This document shows, piece by piece, positions 17,013 to 26,584 of a DNA stretch of 64,000 nucleotides. The stretch comes from Gemmatimonadota bacterium (lineage in GTDB: Bacteria; Gemmatimonadota; Gemmatimonadetes; Longimicrobiales; Gaopeijiaceae): NCBI GenBank assembly GCA_022822325.1, contig JAJEBW010000027.1:38962-102961 (forward strand), written 5' to 3'. The position numbers and the translations under genes are program-made. The notes under the pieces are model-generated. The model was not told where the DNA came from. It worked only from the letters and a program-made list of their open reading frames with translations, and searched no databases. Numbering within the stretch: position 1 is the stretch's first letter; each line of letters starts with the position of its first letter.

Positions 17013-18844
17013 CCGATGCTCCTCCGGCGCAGTTGTTCAACGAGGTATTCGCTGGCGCGCCACGCAATCGCCATGATCGACAGGGTGGGGTTCTTGTCCG
17101 CATTCGACACGAAGGGCGCGCCGTCGGTGACGAAGAGATTCGGCACATCCCACGCCTGGCAGTACTCGTTCAGCACCGAGTTGCGGCGATCGTCGCCCAT
17201 GCAGACGCCGCCCACCTCGTGGATGATCTGTCCCCCCCTGGAGATCGCCCGCTCGCCCTCGCTCTGAACCGGGGAAAGCAGCCGTCCCCCCATCTCGTCC
17301 ACGATTCCGGCGAAGGTCCGCTGCATGTGAAGGGCCTGGCGCAACTCGTGGTCGGCCCATTTCCAGTGGAATCTGAGCACGGGGATGCCGTAGCGGTCCA
17401 CCTGGTCGGGGTCGATCTCGCAGTAGCAATCCTCGTTGGGAATCATCTCGCCGCGGCCGTCGAAGAAGAGGAAGCTGCCATAGTAGCGGCGGCAGTCCTC
17501 CTTGAAGCGCTGGCCGTAGCTGCCTCCGGTGAGCGGTTCCAGCCCGCTGAAGGCGCCGAAGCCGGGCATGCGCCGTCCGCCGCCGAACTCGATGTGGTAG
17601 CCGCGGGGGAAGTCCAGTCGTCCCGCCAACTGCTCGCCGTAGAGCCACCACGGCATGTACATGTGCATCCCCGAGGCGCCGTCCTCGTTGTGCGGGGGAA
17701 GCGATTCCAGCGCGGGAATCTGGGCGTACACGCCCGCGCCGACGGTGTCCATGATGTACTTGCCCACCAGGCCGGTGCCATTGGCGATCCCGTCGGGGAA
17801 GACGCCCGACCTCGAGTTCAGCATGATGCGCGCCGACTCGCAGGCGCTTGCGGCCAGGACCACCACCCGCGCGGCGGCGAATTCGTCGATCAGCGTCTCG
17901 CGGTCGACGTAGCGGACGCCGGTGGCGCGGCCCCGGTCGTCGACGGCGACTTCGCGCGCCATGGCCCCCGTGCGGATCTCGAGGTTGCCGGTGGCCAACG
18001 CGGGGGGCAGCAATACCGTGGTGGACTGGAAGTTGGCCCGGATCGAGCACCCGCGCCCGCACGGCGTCGCCCAGTAGCAGGCGGCCCGTCCCCGCATCGA
18101 CTCGGCGGTGACCCGCTGGGCCAGCGCATTCCCGGGGAAGAGCTCGCGCGGAAGCCGGTCGGCGTCCTGGGTCTCGGTCAGGATCGCCAGGTGCGCGGGA
18201 ATCACCGGAATCCCCAGTTCGCGACAGGCCTTGCGGGTCAGGAACTCGTACGCTCTGGGCCGCGGTGGCGGCTGCAGCACCCCCGGCGAGGAATTCGGCG
18301 TATTCTCCAACCCCTCGTTCGATCCGTACACCCCGATCAGCGCTTCGGTGCGGTCGTACCAAGGCGCCAGATCTTCGTACGACATCGGCCAGTCGATCCC
18401 CAGGCCATCGCGGCTGCGCGGCCTGAAGTCGTATTCGCCCATGCGGAGCGAGATCCGGCCCCAGTGGTTGGTGCGCCCGCCCAGCATCCGCGCGCGCCAC
18501 CACATGAATTCGGAACCGTCGGCCACCGAATAGGGCTCGCCGGGCACCTGCCAGCCGCCATCCACCGTCGCGTCGTAGAACCCGAAGGGCTTCGCCGCGG
18601 TTGCCGCCCCACGCAGCGGCGCATCCTTCGGCAACTGGAACATGGGCGTTTCGCGCACCGGATCGTAGTCGCGCCCGGCCTCCAGCAGGAGCACCTTCAG
18701 CCCCGATGTCGCCAGGATGAAGGCCGCCATCCCCCCGCCGGCGCCCGAACCGACCACGATGGCGTCGTATTGGGGACTCCGGCGGCGCGGCGATCCGCCA
18801 ACCGGCCTCCGCCCGGGCGGCTCCCTGCGCGGCGACCCGGTCAT
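17009..18844 (-). CDS. GMC-family FAD dehydrogenase, large subunit
   Basis: 611-residue flavoprotein oxidising a sugar or alcohol hydroxyl. The FAD motif YDAIVVGSGAGGG is at residues 26-38, the HWGR block follows near residue 120, and the C-terminal GMC region (IIHEVGGVCMGDD, then NPTLSIMAIAWRASEYL) holds the active-site His. Cys256, Cys262 and Cys266 have the C-x5-C-x3-C spacing of the [3Fe-4S] site in the bacterial FAD-glucose dehydrogenase catalytic subunit, so electrons may leave through an iron-sulfur cluster. It has no signal of its own and should be carried through Tat by the next gene's product. The ATG at MTGSPRREP is used; it lies 7 bp after the DUF4340 stop. Confidence 0.9.
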   Translation of the reverse strand: MTGSPRREPPGRRPVGGSPRRRSPQYDAIVVGSGAGGGMAAFILATSGLKVLLLEAGRDYDPVRETPMFQLPKDAPLRGAATAAKPFGFYDATVDGGWQVPGEPYSVADGSEFMWWRARMLGGRTNHWGRISLRMGEYDFRPRSRDGLGIDWPMSYEDLAPWYDRTEALIGVYGSNEGLENTPNSSPGVLQPPPRPRAYEFLTRKACRELGIPVIPAHLAILTETQDADRLPRELFPGNALAQRVTAESMRGRAACYWATPCGRGCSIRANFQSTTVLLPPALATGNLEIRTGAMAREVAVDDRGRATGVRYVDRETLIDEFAAARVVVLAASACESARIMLNSRSGVFPDGIANGTGLVGKYIMDTVGAGVYAQIPALESLPPHNEDGASGMHMYMPWWLYGEQLAGRLDFPRGYHIEFGGGRRMPGFGAFSGLEPLTGGSYGQRFKEDCRRYYGSFLFFDGRGEMIPNEDCYCEIDPDQVDRYGIPVLRFHWKWADHELRQALHMQRTFAGIVDEMGGRLLSPVQSEGERAISRGGQIIHEVGGVCMGDDRRNSVLNEYCQAWDVPNLFVTDGAPFVSNADKNPTLSIMAIAWRASEYLVEQLRRRSIG

Positions 18845-18851
18845 CTTCCGC

Positions 18852-19739
18852 CTATCCTTCGTCCGGCCCCGGCGCCACACGGTCGGCCCGGAAGGACGCC
18901 ACCTCGAAGATGTACGACCGCCCGGCCGCCATCACGCGATAGTTCCCCTCGCCCTCGGCCAGCGTCAGAGCGGCCAGCTCATTCCCCTCGGCGTCGGTCG
19001 CCACCACCGCGCGCTCCGGCTCGGCCGGCATCTCGAATCCCTCCGGCGCGAACCCGGTCGCCCGCATCGACGCCAGCTCCTGCAGGATGTTGCGCACCGT
19101 CGTCGCATCGGCCTCGGCACCACCTGTGGTCCAGCTCGAATCCTGCCGCTCGTAGAGCACCGTTCGCCCATCGCGCGCCACCCGGATCGCCGCCACCATC
19201 GCCGTATCGGTCTCGACGATCACCTTGTCTCGCCAATCGACCAGGGGCCGGGCCGCCGCCGAACGCAGATCTCCCTCGATGTGGCTCACCCGGTCGGCGC
19301 CGGGCAGACGGGCGTAGGCGGTGCGGAAGCGGTTGCCGGCCTTCCCCAACAGAATCGCCGGCCTTCCCTCGGCCGCAATCGTCCAGGCACTGTCGGCGGC
19401 GATCCCCAACCGGGCATGATTGGCGGGATTGGCCGCGGCGACATTGCCCACCTCGACCTCGGCAACCGCCCGCAGGAAACGCGACACCGCGCCGGAATCC
19501 GCCTCGAATCCATTCACCGTCCAGCCCGCTGCGCCCCGTTCCAGACGCAGGGTGTCGCGGGGACCGGAGATCGCGAAATCGGTGTGCGGCTCGGTCGCCA
19601 GCTCGGCCAGCGCATCCTCCAGAGCCCCATCGCCGGCCGCCGACCCGCCATCGCCCCCGCCGACCAGCATCGTCGCGCCGTAGAGGACCACCACCGCCAC
19701 CAGCCCGTACAGCGCCATTCGCAACGTCTTCGCGCTCAT
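18852..19739 (-). CDS. DUF4340 domain protein, membrane-anchored
   Basis: 295 residues with one N-terminal membrane helix (MALYGLVAVVVLYGATMLV) and the rest outside. The body is two similar beta-rich modules seen in DUF4340: a threonine/serine-rich ligand-like strand set around FAISGPRDTLRLERGAAGWTVNG and again RDGRTVLYERQDSSWTTGG. DUF4340 genes regularly sit directly behind GldG-type genes in a transporter operon, as here, where the start overlaps the gldFG stop by 4 bp. The molecular function is unknown; a periplasmic accessory of the Gld-type transporter is likely. Confidence 0.85.
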   Translation of the reverse strand: MSAKTLRMALYGLVAVVVLYGATMLVGGGDGGSAAGDGALEDALAELATEPHTDFAISGPRDTLRLERGAAGWTVNGFEADSGAVSRFLRAVAEVEVGNVAAANPANHARLGIAADSAWTIAAEGRPAILLGKAGNRFRTAYARLPGADRVSHIEGDLRSAAARPLVDWRDKVIVETDTAMVAAIRVARDGRTVLYERQDSSWTTGGAEADATTVRNILQELASMRATGFAPEGFEMPAEPERAVVATDAEGNELAALTLAEGEGNYRVMAAGRSYIFEVASFRADRVAPGPDEG

Positions 19740-22060
19740 CCGGATCCTCCTTCCGCCCGCTCCTCCCAGCGCCTTCGGGCCCGCGTCGCGCGTCCCGTCA
19801 CCCGCCAGAATCCATAGGCGACAAAGAGCAGGGGTATCCCGATCAGCGACCCCCACTTCAGCAGGTTCCGTCCGGTGTCCGATTCGAAGACCAGCGCCGG
19901 CGGCGTCCGATCCTTCGACCGAATCCCGATCAGCGCCTCGTCCTGGGCCAGCCAGTCCACCGCATTGGCGGCAAAGATCGCGTTCTGCGGATTCGCCTGC
20001 ACAAACTGGTCCTCCAGGAAGTCGGCATCGCCCACCGCGACAATCCGCCCTCCCGGACGCTCGCCCTCCTCATCCGCCTCCTCTTCCTCCGCACCCCCCT
20101 CCACCGGCGCGATCGCCACGGCCAGCGTCTGCACGCCCAGCTCGTCTTCGTTCACCGGAATGTCGAAGCTCGGATCGATCATCGCCCCCGGACCCTGCAC
20201 CCCTCCGCCCTCCGTCGTCACCCAGAGCGGCGTCACCGCCGGATCGTCCTCGTCGAAGCCGAAGGGCGCGGCCCACCCGAAGGTCACATTGCCCAGGTCG
20301 CGGCCGGTCGGATGATCGGCGCCCGCAAATGCAATCGGCCAAAGGGGATAGGCGCGCACGACCTGAAAGAACCCCCTCGGAACCCGGACGCGCTCCGCCG
20401 ACGCCAGATCGAAGGCCATCTCGGCGGAAGACTCGACCCCGCGCGCAGCCAGCAGCTCCTCCAGACCGGTGGAGACCGGAATTGCCGTCAGAGATTGCTG
20501 CATGTTGATCGAGTGACGTTCAACAAGAACGAAGGCTGCGCCGCCGTCGTCCAGGTAGTCCTCGATGGCCGCCGCTGCCGCGGCGGACAGCGGCCGTGCG
20601 GGAGCCGCGATCATCAGCACATCCACCGAATCGGGCACCACCGGAACGTTCTCCGGCTCGGGCGCCTGCGACTCGGGCGCCTCCGCGCCGGGCATCGCCG
20701 ACCCGTTCTCCAGATTCACCGTCGTGATGTTGTAGCGGTCGGCCAGACTCTCGCGAAAGGCTCGGTACTGAAACGACTCCTTCGCGTCGAACCCGGTCAT
20801 GAAGGCCAGCGTGGGGCGCTCCTCCACCGTCATGCGCGAGATCGCCGAGACCAGGCGGAACTCCAGATCGTCGGCGCGATCGATCAGCGGAATCACCTCC
20901 TGCTCGTCCGCATAGGTGACCGCCAGCCCGAAGTAGCCGCGGCGAACCTCCAGCTCGTCGGCGCGCATCACATTGAACTCGACCGGCGAGATCCCCATCG
21001 ACGAAGCCTGTTCGCCCTCCTCGTCGCCGTCGTCCGGATTGACTTCGGCGGTGTTGAGCATCCCGTTGGAGGCGCCGCGCAGATCGGCCACCAGATCGCG
21101 CACGTCGCGCAGCGTCAACTGAATTTCCTGCGGCAGATCCCCGCTCACGAAAAGCGTCAGATGCACCACGTCGTCCAGCTCTCCCAGGATCGCGCGGCTC
21201 CCCTCCGACAGGGTGAAGAGGTCGCCCCGGGTAAGATCGAGACGCCCCCGCACATGCCCGCCCAGCAGATTGAGGACCAGGACCGCCGCCGCGATCGCCA
21301 GCGTTCCGATCCGCAGCCGCTGCGTGGCCTCGTTGCCGGGACTGAGGCGAATCCGGCTGAGCGCGCCGACCGCGAAGAGGAGGAAGAGGGCGCAGGTGGA
21401 GGCGAAGTAGAGGAGGTCTCGCAGATCGACCACCCCGCGGGCCACGTTTTCGAAGTGGCTGATGACCGACAACTGAAGCGCCCAGCCGCCGATCAGGCGC
21501 GGCAGCCCCACCTGCACCACCGGCGTCCCGATCAGGACGAGAACGAAGCAGATCAGGGCGCCCAGGATGAAGGCGGTGATCTGGTTGCGGGTGATCGACG
21601 AGGCCCAGAGCCCGATCGCGGCCATCTGCGCAATGAGAAGGGCGGCCCCGAAGTACTGCGCGACCATGATCCCCGCGTCGGCCTCCGAAACCGCCAGGAC
21701 GCCGAACGCCATGGGGAGGGTGCCCGCCAGCGCGATCAGTCCGAAGATCCAGTTGCCCAGGAACTTGCCCGCCACGATCTCGATCTCGGTGAGCGGCTGC
21801 GCCATGAGCCACTCCAGGGTGTTGCCGCGCCGCTCCTCGGCCAGGCTCTTCATGGTGATCGCCGGAACGAAAACCACCAGGAGCCAGGGAAGGAGATCGA
21901 AGAAGGGCCGCAGCGTGGCCAGCGACATCGCGTAGAGCGGCCGGAAGGTGAGGTAGAGACCCAGCCCCAGGAAGGCCACCGCAAGGACATAGGCGGTCGG
22001 CTGGTCGAAGAAGCCGCGCAGCTCGCGGTGGGCGATGCGAAGGGTATGCCGAATGCTCAC
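19736..22060 (-). CDS. GldF/GldG-type ABC transporter permease fusion
   Basis: 774 residues. Residues about 1-240 form a six-helix ABC-2 permease like GldF (HRELRGFFDQPTAYVL, ITMKSLAEERRGNTLEWLMAQPLTE). After a seventh helix (LAIAAAVLVLNLLGG) comes the GldG-like extracytoplasmic domain (about 275-735) with the family strands RLDLTRGDLFTLSEGS, FVSGDLPQE and DVLMIAAPARPLS, and a final membrane helix (WGSLIGIPLLFVAYGFW). An acidic EEEEADEEGE loop precedes the end. GldF and GldG are separate in gliding Bacteroidota but often fused elsewhere, where they need not serve motility. It works with the ATPase just upstream (4-bp overlap). Confidence 0.9.
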   Translation of the reverse strand: MSIRHTLRIAHRELRGFFDQPTAYVLAVAFLGLGLYLTFRPLYAMSLATLRPFFDLLPWLLVVFVPAITMKSLAEERRGNTLEWLMAQPLTEIEIVAGKFLGNWIFGLIALAGTLPMAFGVLAVSEADAGIMVAQYFGAALLIAQMAAIGLWASSITRNQITAFILGALICFVLVLIGTPVVQVGLPRLIGGWALQLSVISHFENVARGVVDLRDLLYFASTCALFLLFAVGALSRIRLSPGNEATQRLRIGTLAIAAAVLVLNLLGGHVRGRLDLTRGDLFTLSEGSRAILGELDDVVHLTLFVSGDLPQEIQLTLRDVRDLVADLRGASNGMLNTAEVNPDDGDEEGEQASSMGISPVEFNVMRADELEVRRGYFGLAVTYADEQEVIPLIDRADDLEFRLVSAISRMTVEERPTLAFMTGFDAKESFQYRAFRESLADRYNITTVNLENGSAMPGAEAPESQAPEPENVPVVPDSVDVLMIAAPARPLSAAAAAAIEDYLDDGGAAFVLVERHSINMQQSLTAIPVSTGLEELLAARGVESSAEMAFDLASAERVRVPRGFFQVVRAYPLWPIAFAGADHPTGRDLGNVTFGWAAPFGFDEDDPAVTPLWVTTEGGGVQGPGAMIDPSFDIPVNEDELGVQTLAVAIAPVEGGAEEEEADEEGERPGGRIVAVGDADFLEDQFVQANPQNAIFAANAVDWLAQDEALIGIRSKDRTPPALVFESDTGRNLLKWGSLIGIPLLFVAYGFWRVTGRATRARRRWEERAEGGSG

Positions 22061-22998
22061 TGGACCTCCTCCTCTCCGCCGGCCAGCGTCAGCTCGCGGA
22101 AGACCTGTTCCAGGGTGGCGCGTTCTCGCCGCAGCTCCCAGAGAACCCAGCCGCGCTCGGCCGCCATCCGGAAGATCCCGGGGCGCAGCTCATGATCGCC
22201 CCCGGCCTCCAGCCGGACGCGAACCCGCCCCTCCACCGCCTCGGCGCTGTGACCGGTCACGCCCCCGAGTCCCGCCAGCGCTTCGGCGACGTCTCCGCCC
22301 TCCGCCTCGACGGTGTAGCGCGAAATCCCGCGCCGGGAATCCATCAGCTCGGCCACGGTGGCGTCGGCGGCGATCGCGCCCCGCGAGATGATCAGCAGCC
22401 GGTCGCAGGTGGCCTCCACCTCCTGCATCACATGCGTGCTCAGGATCACCGTGCGCTCGCTTCCCAGCGAACTGACCAGCTTGCGGATCTCGACGCGCTG
22501 GTTCGGATCGAGCCCCTCGGTGGGTTCGTCGAGCACCAGGATTTCGGGTTTGTGAAGGATTGCCCCGGCCATCCCGGTCCGCTGGCGAAACCCCTTCGAG
22601 AGCTCGCCGATCGGGCGGAAGAAGACGTCGCCCAGCCCGGTTTCCTCTACCGCGCTCCCGATCGCGCTTCGGGCCGCGCCGGATTCCAGACCGCGCAGCG
22701 ACGCCACGTACTCCAGGAACTCGCAGACCAGCATCTCCTCGTAGAGCGGGTTGGCCTCGGGCAGATACCCGACCCGCGCCTTCGACTCCGTGAGGTTTTC
22801 GGCGATCGGCGCCCCGTCGAACCGGATTGTGCCCTCGTCGGGCTGAAGCGTTCCGGTGAGCATCCGCATCGTCGTGGTCTTCCCGGCCCCGTTCGGACCC
22901 AGAAAACCGACGACCTCGCCCCGGTCCACCTCGAAGCTGGCGCGATTGACCGCCACGACGGGACCGTAGCGCTTCGTCACCCCTTCAACCGAAATCAT
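22057..22998 (-). CDS. ABC transporter ATPase (GldA-like)
   Basis: 313-residue ATP-binding subunit. Walker A is GPNGAGKTTT (residues 34-43), the signature is the variant LSKGFRQR common in GldA/NatA proteins, Walker B is ILVLDEPTEGLDP, and the switch is STHVMQEVE. The C-terminal 90 residues form the usual small regulatory domain. It powers the GldF/GldG-type permease encoded immediately downstream and is the first gene of an operon reaching to 16170. The upstream gap is shared with the divergent TonB receptor. Confidence 0.92.
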   Translation of the reverse strand: MISVEGVTKRYGPVVAVNRASFEVDRGEVVGFLGPNGAGKTTTMRMLTGTLQPDEGTIRFDGAPIAENLTESKARVGYLPEANPLYEEMLVCEFLEYVASLRGLESGAARSAIGSAVEETGLGDVFFRPIGELSKGFRQRTGMAGAILHKPEILVLDEPTEGLDPNQRVEIRKLVSSLGSERTVILSTHVMQEVEATCDRLLIISRGAIAADATVAELMDSRRGISRYTVEAEGGDVAEALAGLGGVTGHSAEAVEGRVRVRLEAGGDHELRPGIFRMAAERGWVLWELRRERATLEQVFRELTLAGGEEEVQ

Positions 22999-23378
22999 CC
23001 TTCCTCCTGTGTCTGTGCGCTCGCCCCTCGTCAGGTCGGGTTCCCGGGGGCGGACGCGTGGGATTGGCTGTGCGTGAAATCAACGGGCAGCGCGTGGGAC
23101 CGGCCGGCGACCAGGGCTGCCCAGGCGGCTCCAAAATGTGGAATTGACCCGGGAATGTGTCCAGTTTCAGAGGGTCGGCGAAGGATGCGGCATCGGGGAC
23201 TGGAGAGGGGATGCGGCGAGCGGCCGGTGACGCTTCCGTTACTCGCGGGTGACCGGATGCAGACTCCCTTCGGTAGCCTTACCTTGTTCCCTGCGGTCGC
23301 GAACCGGCGGTGGCGGGAACGGCCGGCCGGGCGTGGGGCCCGGATCTCGGCGCTCGAACACGATCCAACGGAGGAAGA
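22999..23378. other. Divergent promoter region, no gene seen
   Basis: 380 bp between the gldA-like and TonB-receptor genes. A TTGACC hexamer at 23144 on the plus strand lacks a good -10 at 17 bp. No coding frame, clear palindrome or repeat was found; regulatory signals for both operons must lie here. Confidence 0.5.
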
Positions 23379-26144
23379 ATGAGGATGAAACGACACGCAA
23401 CTCTGATGGCCCTCGCGGCGGCGCTCACGCTCCCGGGGGCGGCGCTCGCAGCGCAGGACAACGCGACGGTGACGGGAACGGTCACCGCCGAGGGAACGGG
23501 ACTGGGGAGCGCGCAGGTGGTGCTCACCCGGTCGGTGACGGGCGCGCAGTACGGCGGCCTCACCAACGACGCCGGCCGCTTCGACATCCCGGGGGTGCCG
23601 GCGGGCAGCTATTCGGTGACGGTGCGGTTGATCGGCTACAGCAGCGCCACCCGCGAGGTGACGATCGAGGCCGGCGGCGGCGCCATGCTGGACTTCGCGC
23701 TCACCCCGTCCGCGGTGGCGCTCGGCGGGATCGAGGTGCTGGCGGAACGGGCGGAGGCGCGGCGCACGCCGGTGGCCTTCACAGACGTCTCCAAGACGCG
23801 GATTCAGGCCGAGCTCGGCTCGCGCGATCTGCCCCTGGTGCTGAATGTCACGCCCTCGGTCTATTCGACCGTGCAGGGCGGCGGGGCCGGAGACGCGCGC
23901 ATCAACGTTCGGGGCTTCAGCCAGCGCAACACGGCCGTCATGATCAATGGCGTTCCGGTCAACGACATGGAAAACGGCTGGGTGTACTGGTCCAACTGGG
24001 ACGGGCTCGGAGACGCCGCCACCAGCATCCAGCTTCAGCGCGGACTGAGCGCAATCAACCTGGCCACCCCCTCGATCGGGGGCACTCTCAACGTCATCAC
24101 CGATCCCAGCGCGCAGGATCCCGGCTACATTCTCAAGCAGGAGTTCGGATCGGGGAACTTCCTCAAGACCACGATGACCGCCTCGACCGGCGCCGTCGGC
24201 GACTTCGCCATGACGGTCTCGGGGGTCCGCAAGACCGGCGACGGCATCATCGACGGCACCTGGACCGACGCCTGGTCCTACTACCTGGCCTCGCAGTACC
24301 ACATCAGCGACGACAACCGGATCGAGTTCTACGCGGTCGGCGCTCCGCAGCGGCATGGCCAGAACCTCTACAAGCTCAACATCGCCACCCTGAACCGCGA
24401 CTTCGCGGCTTCGCTCAACGACTACGACCCGGCCGGACTGGAGCGGTTCGCCAACGAGGCCGGACGCTTCTGGAGCCCCAATGTGGGCGGGGTGGATCCG
24501 AGCTATACCGGCCGCCAGTACACGAGCACGGGGCCGGGCGCGGGCGTATTCAGCCGCCACAGCCGCAACTTCATCAACGAGCGCGAGAACTACTTTCACA
24601 AGCCCCAGGTCAACTTCAACTGGTTCTCGAACCTGGGCAACGGCCTGACCGCCAACACCGTCGCCTACTATTCGGGCGGCAAGGGCGGGGGAACCGGAAC
24701 CTACGGATCGCTGCGCTGGAACTCCACCTACGGGCAGCGCTTCGCCGACTGGAACGCCACAATCGCCCGCAACCGCAACAGCGACAGCGGCTCCTTCGGC
24801 ATTCTGCGCAACTCGGTCAACAACCAGGACACCTATGGCGCCATCGTCAAGCTGAACAAGGACTTCGGCGACGGGCTGGTGAGCGAGTTCGGGATCGACT
24901 GGCGGACCGCCACGATCGAGCACTACCGCGAGGTTCGCGACCTGCTCGGCGGCACCCACTACAACGACTGCTTCCGCGGCTGCTCCTCCGCCTTCTGGAG
25001 CGAGGCGCAGGGGGACCGCGGGCTGGGCGACAAGATCCACTATCACAACGAAAACGACGTCAACTGGATCGGCGCGCACCTCCAGGCCGAAAAATCCTCG
25101 CTGGCCGGTTCCTACTACGGAATGGTCGGCGTGTCGCGCAACTCCTACGACTACACCGATTTCTTCAAGCGCGGCGGCAGCGGCGGCTTCCTAACGCTGA
25201 GCAGCGGCGGCCTGACCGGCTACCAGATCAAGGGCGGCGCGATGCGCAATGTCAGCCCCGAGTGGTCGGTCTACGGGAACGCCGGCTATGTCTCGAAGGT
25301 GCCGATCTTCGATGGCGCGATCGACGATATCAACGGGCTTCTGGTCGACAATCCCCAGAACGAGACCTTCATCTCCTTCGAGGCCGGAACCCGCTTCCGC
25401 TCCCTCAACCGCCAGTTCTCCTTTGACGCCAACCTCTACTTCACCCAGTGGAACGACCGGACCTCCCGGCGCTTCGCGCGGGACTTCTTCGGCGAGGGCG
25501 ACGACGCGGTGATCAGAATGCTGGGCATGGACGCGCGCCATATGGGGGTGGAGCTGGAAGGCGCCTGGCAACCGGCGGACTTCATGCGCTTCGACGGCGC
25601 GCTCTCGTACGGCGACTGGAAGCACACCGACGACATCGAGGGAAGCTACGCCGCCGAGGACAGGCAGTCCGAGACGCTGGAGTACACCTTCCATGTGACG
25701 GATCTGTATGTGGGCGACGCGCCGCAGTTCCAGGTCGCCTATGCGCTATCGCTCTACCCTTCGGGCGGATTGTGGATGCAGCTCGCCGGCCGCACCTATG
25801 GCAAGCACTACGCCGACTTCGATCCCTTCTCGCGCACGAGCGGCGCCGACGCCGGAATCCAGTCCTGGAGCCCCCCCGGCTACACCGTCTTCGACTTCCG
25901 CGTATCGTACCGGCTGGCGGAGGAGATGGCCTCGGCCTTCGGCGGCAACGTCCACCTCTTCCTGCATGGCTTCAACATCTTCGACACGATCTACATTCAG
26001 GACGCGACCGACAACTCGCGCTTCAACGGCTACCGCGACGAGACCGAGCGCGCGGCCGGGCGGTTGAGCCACCTGGCCGACGATGCGGAGGTCTTCCTCG
26101 GCTATCCGCGCAACTTCAACTTCGGTTTCCAGATTTACCACTGA
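23379..26144 (+). CDS. TonB-dependent outer-membrane receptor
   Basis: 921 residues with a signal peptide (ALAAALTLPGAALAAQ), a carboxypeptidase-regulatory-like domain (residues about 28-115; NATVTGTVTAEGTGLGSAQVV), a plug (DLPLVLNVTPSVYSTVQGGGAGDARINVRGFSQRNTAVMINGVPVND) and a barrel ending in RNFNFGFQIYH. The plug's NDMENGWVYWSNWDGL segment is typical of a receptor subgroup in Bacteroidota and Gemmatimonadota. The start is the first of two closely spaced ATGs behind GGAGGAAG. It is separate from any SusD gene. A hairpin follows the stop. Confidence 0.92.
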   Translation: MRMKRHATLMALAAALTLPGAALAAQDNATVTGTVTAEGTGLGSAQVVLTRSVTGAQYGGLTNDAGRFDIPGVPAGSYSVTVRLIGYSSATREVTIEAGGGAMLDFALTPSAVALGGIEVLAERAEARRTPVAFTDVSKTRIQAELGSRDLPLVLNVTPSVYSTVQGGGAGDARINVRGFSQRNTAVMINGVPVNDMENGWVYWSNWDGLGDAATSIQLQRGLSAINLATPSIGGTLNVITDPSAQDPGYILKQEFGSGNFLKTTMTASTGAVGDFAMTVSGVRKTGDGIIDGTWTDAWSYYLASQYHISDDNRIEFYAVGAPQRHGQNLYKLNIATLNRDFAASLNDYDPAGLERFANEAGRFWSPNVGGVDPSYTGRQYTSTGPGAGVFSRHSRNFINERENYFHKPQVNFNWFSNLGNGLTANTVAYYSGGKGGGTGTYGSLRWNSTYGQRFADWNATIARNRNSDSGSFGILRNSVNNQDTYGAIVKLNKDFGDGLVSEFGIDWRTATIEHYREVRDLLGGTHYNDCFRGCSSAFWSEAQGDRGLGDKIHYHNENDVNWIGAHLQAEKSSLAGSYYGMVGVSRNSYDYTDFFKRGGSGGFLTLSSGGLTGYQIKGGAMRNVSPEWSVYGNAGYVSKVPIFDGAIDDINGLLVDNPQNETFISFEAGTRFRSLNRQFSFDANLYFTQWNDRTSRRFARDFFGEGDDAVIRMLGMDARHMGVELEGAWQPADFMRFDGALSYGDWKHTDDIEGSYAAEDRQSETLEYTFHVTDLYVGDAPQFQVAYALSLYPSGGLWMQLAGRTYGKHYADFDPFSRTSGADAGIQSWSPPGYTVFDFRVSYRLAEEMASAFGGNVHLFLHGFNIFDTIYIQDATDNSRFNGYRDETERAAGRLSHLADDAEVFLGYPRNFNFGFQIYH

Positions 26145-26154
26145 TTGGGGGTTC

Positions 26155-26194
26155 CCGGCGTGTGCGGCGGACTGACGCCCGCCGCACACGCCGG
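26155..26194 (+). terminator. Hairpin after the TonB receptor
   Basis: Perfect 16-bp stem (CCGGCGTGTGCGGCGG with complement) and an 8-nt loop starting 10 bp after the receptor stop. There is no T-run, so it may act as a 3'-end-protecting hairpin or a factor-assisted terminator. Confidence 0.65.
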
Positions 26195-26358
26195 ACCACG
26201 GCGCCAAACTGCACACGCGGCACCATCGTCGCGCCAGCATGGCGGCGCCGGTTACGGACCGGCACTCGCCACGCCGAACATCCAGTCACACCCGCTTGCG
26301 AAGGCCGGTTCGACCGGCATTCCCCACAGCCCCCGGCAATCCAGCCCCGACGCGCCCC

Positions 26359-26583
26359 ATGAAAATCCCCCGCTCTCACTACGCTCCCCGCACCCGGCGC
26401 GGCTGGATCTGCACGATCGCCTTCATCGTCGCCATGCTGCTCGCCCAGCCCCCGATCGTCCACGGCCTCATGAACCGGATCGAGCCCTGGATTCTCGGGA
26501 TGCCTTTTCTCTTCTTCTGGCTGCTGGTGGCGTACCTAGCCGGAATCGCCGTCCTGATCCACGCCGACCGCAAGGGGCTGTAG
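26359..26583 (+). CDS. DUF3311 small membrane protein
   Basis: 74 residues with two membrane helices (WICTIAFIVAMLLAQPPIV and the FLFFWLLVAYLAGIAVLI span) and a short HADRKGL cytoplasmic tail. The pattern matches DUF3311 proteins, which are encoded just before sodium:solute symporters and are thought to be small partner subunits. The ATG at MKIPRSHYAP is taken because the upstream part of the frame is Arg/Pro-rich and has no membrane helix. The symporter start follows the stop by one base, so the two are cotranslated. Confidence 0.82.
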   Translation: MKIPRSHYAPRTRRGWICTIAFIVAMLLAQPPIVHGLMNRIEPWILGMPFLFFWLLVAYLAGIAVLIHADRKGL

Positions 26584-26584
26584 G

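Noticed and set aside
17000..22195. Open frame of about 1730 codons on the plus strand
   Set aside because: It runs antisense to five well-recognised minus-strand genes and encodes Arg/His/Pro/Gly-rich sequence without domains; a GC-bias artefact.
22057..22998. GldA/GldFG genes as evidence of gliding motility
   Set aside because: GldA, GldF and GldG-like transporters occur in many non-gliding bacteria; no gldK-N or spr genes are in the window.
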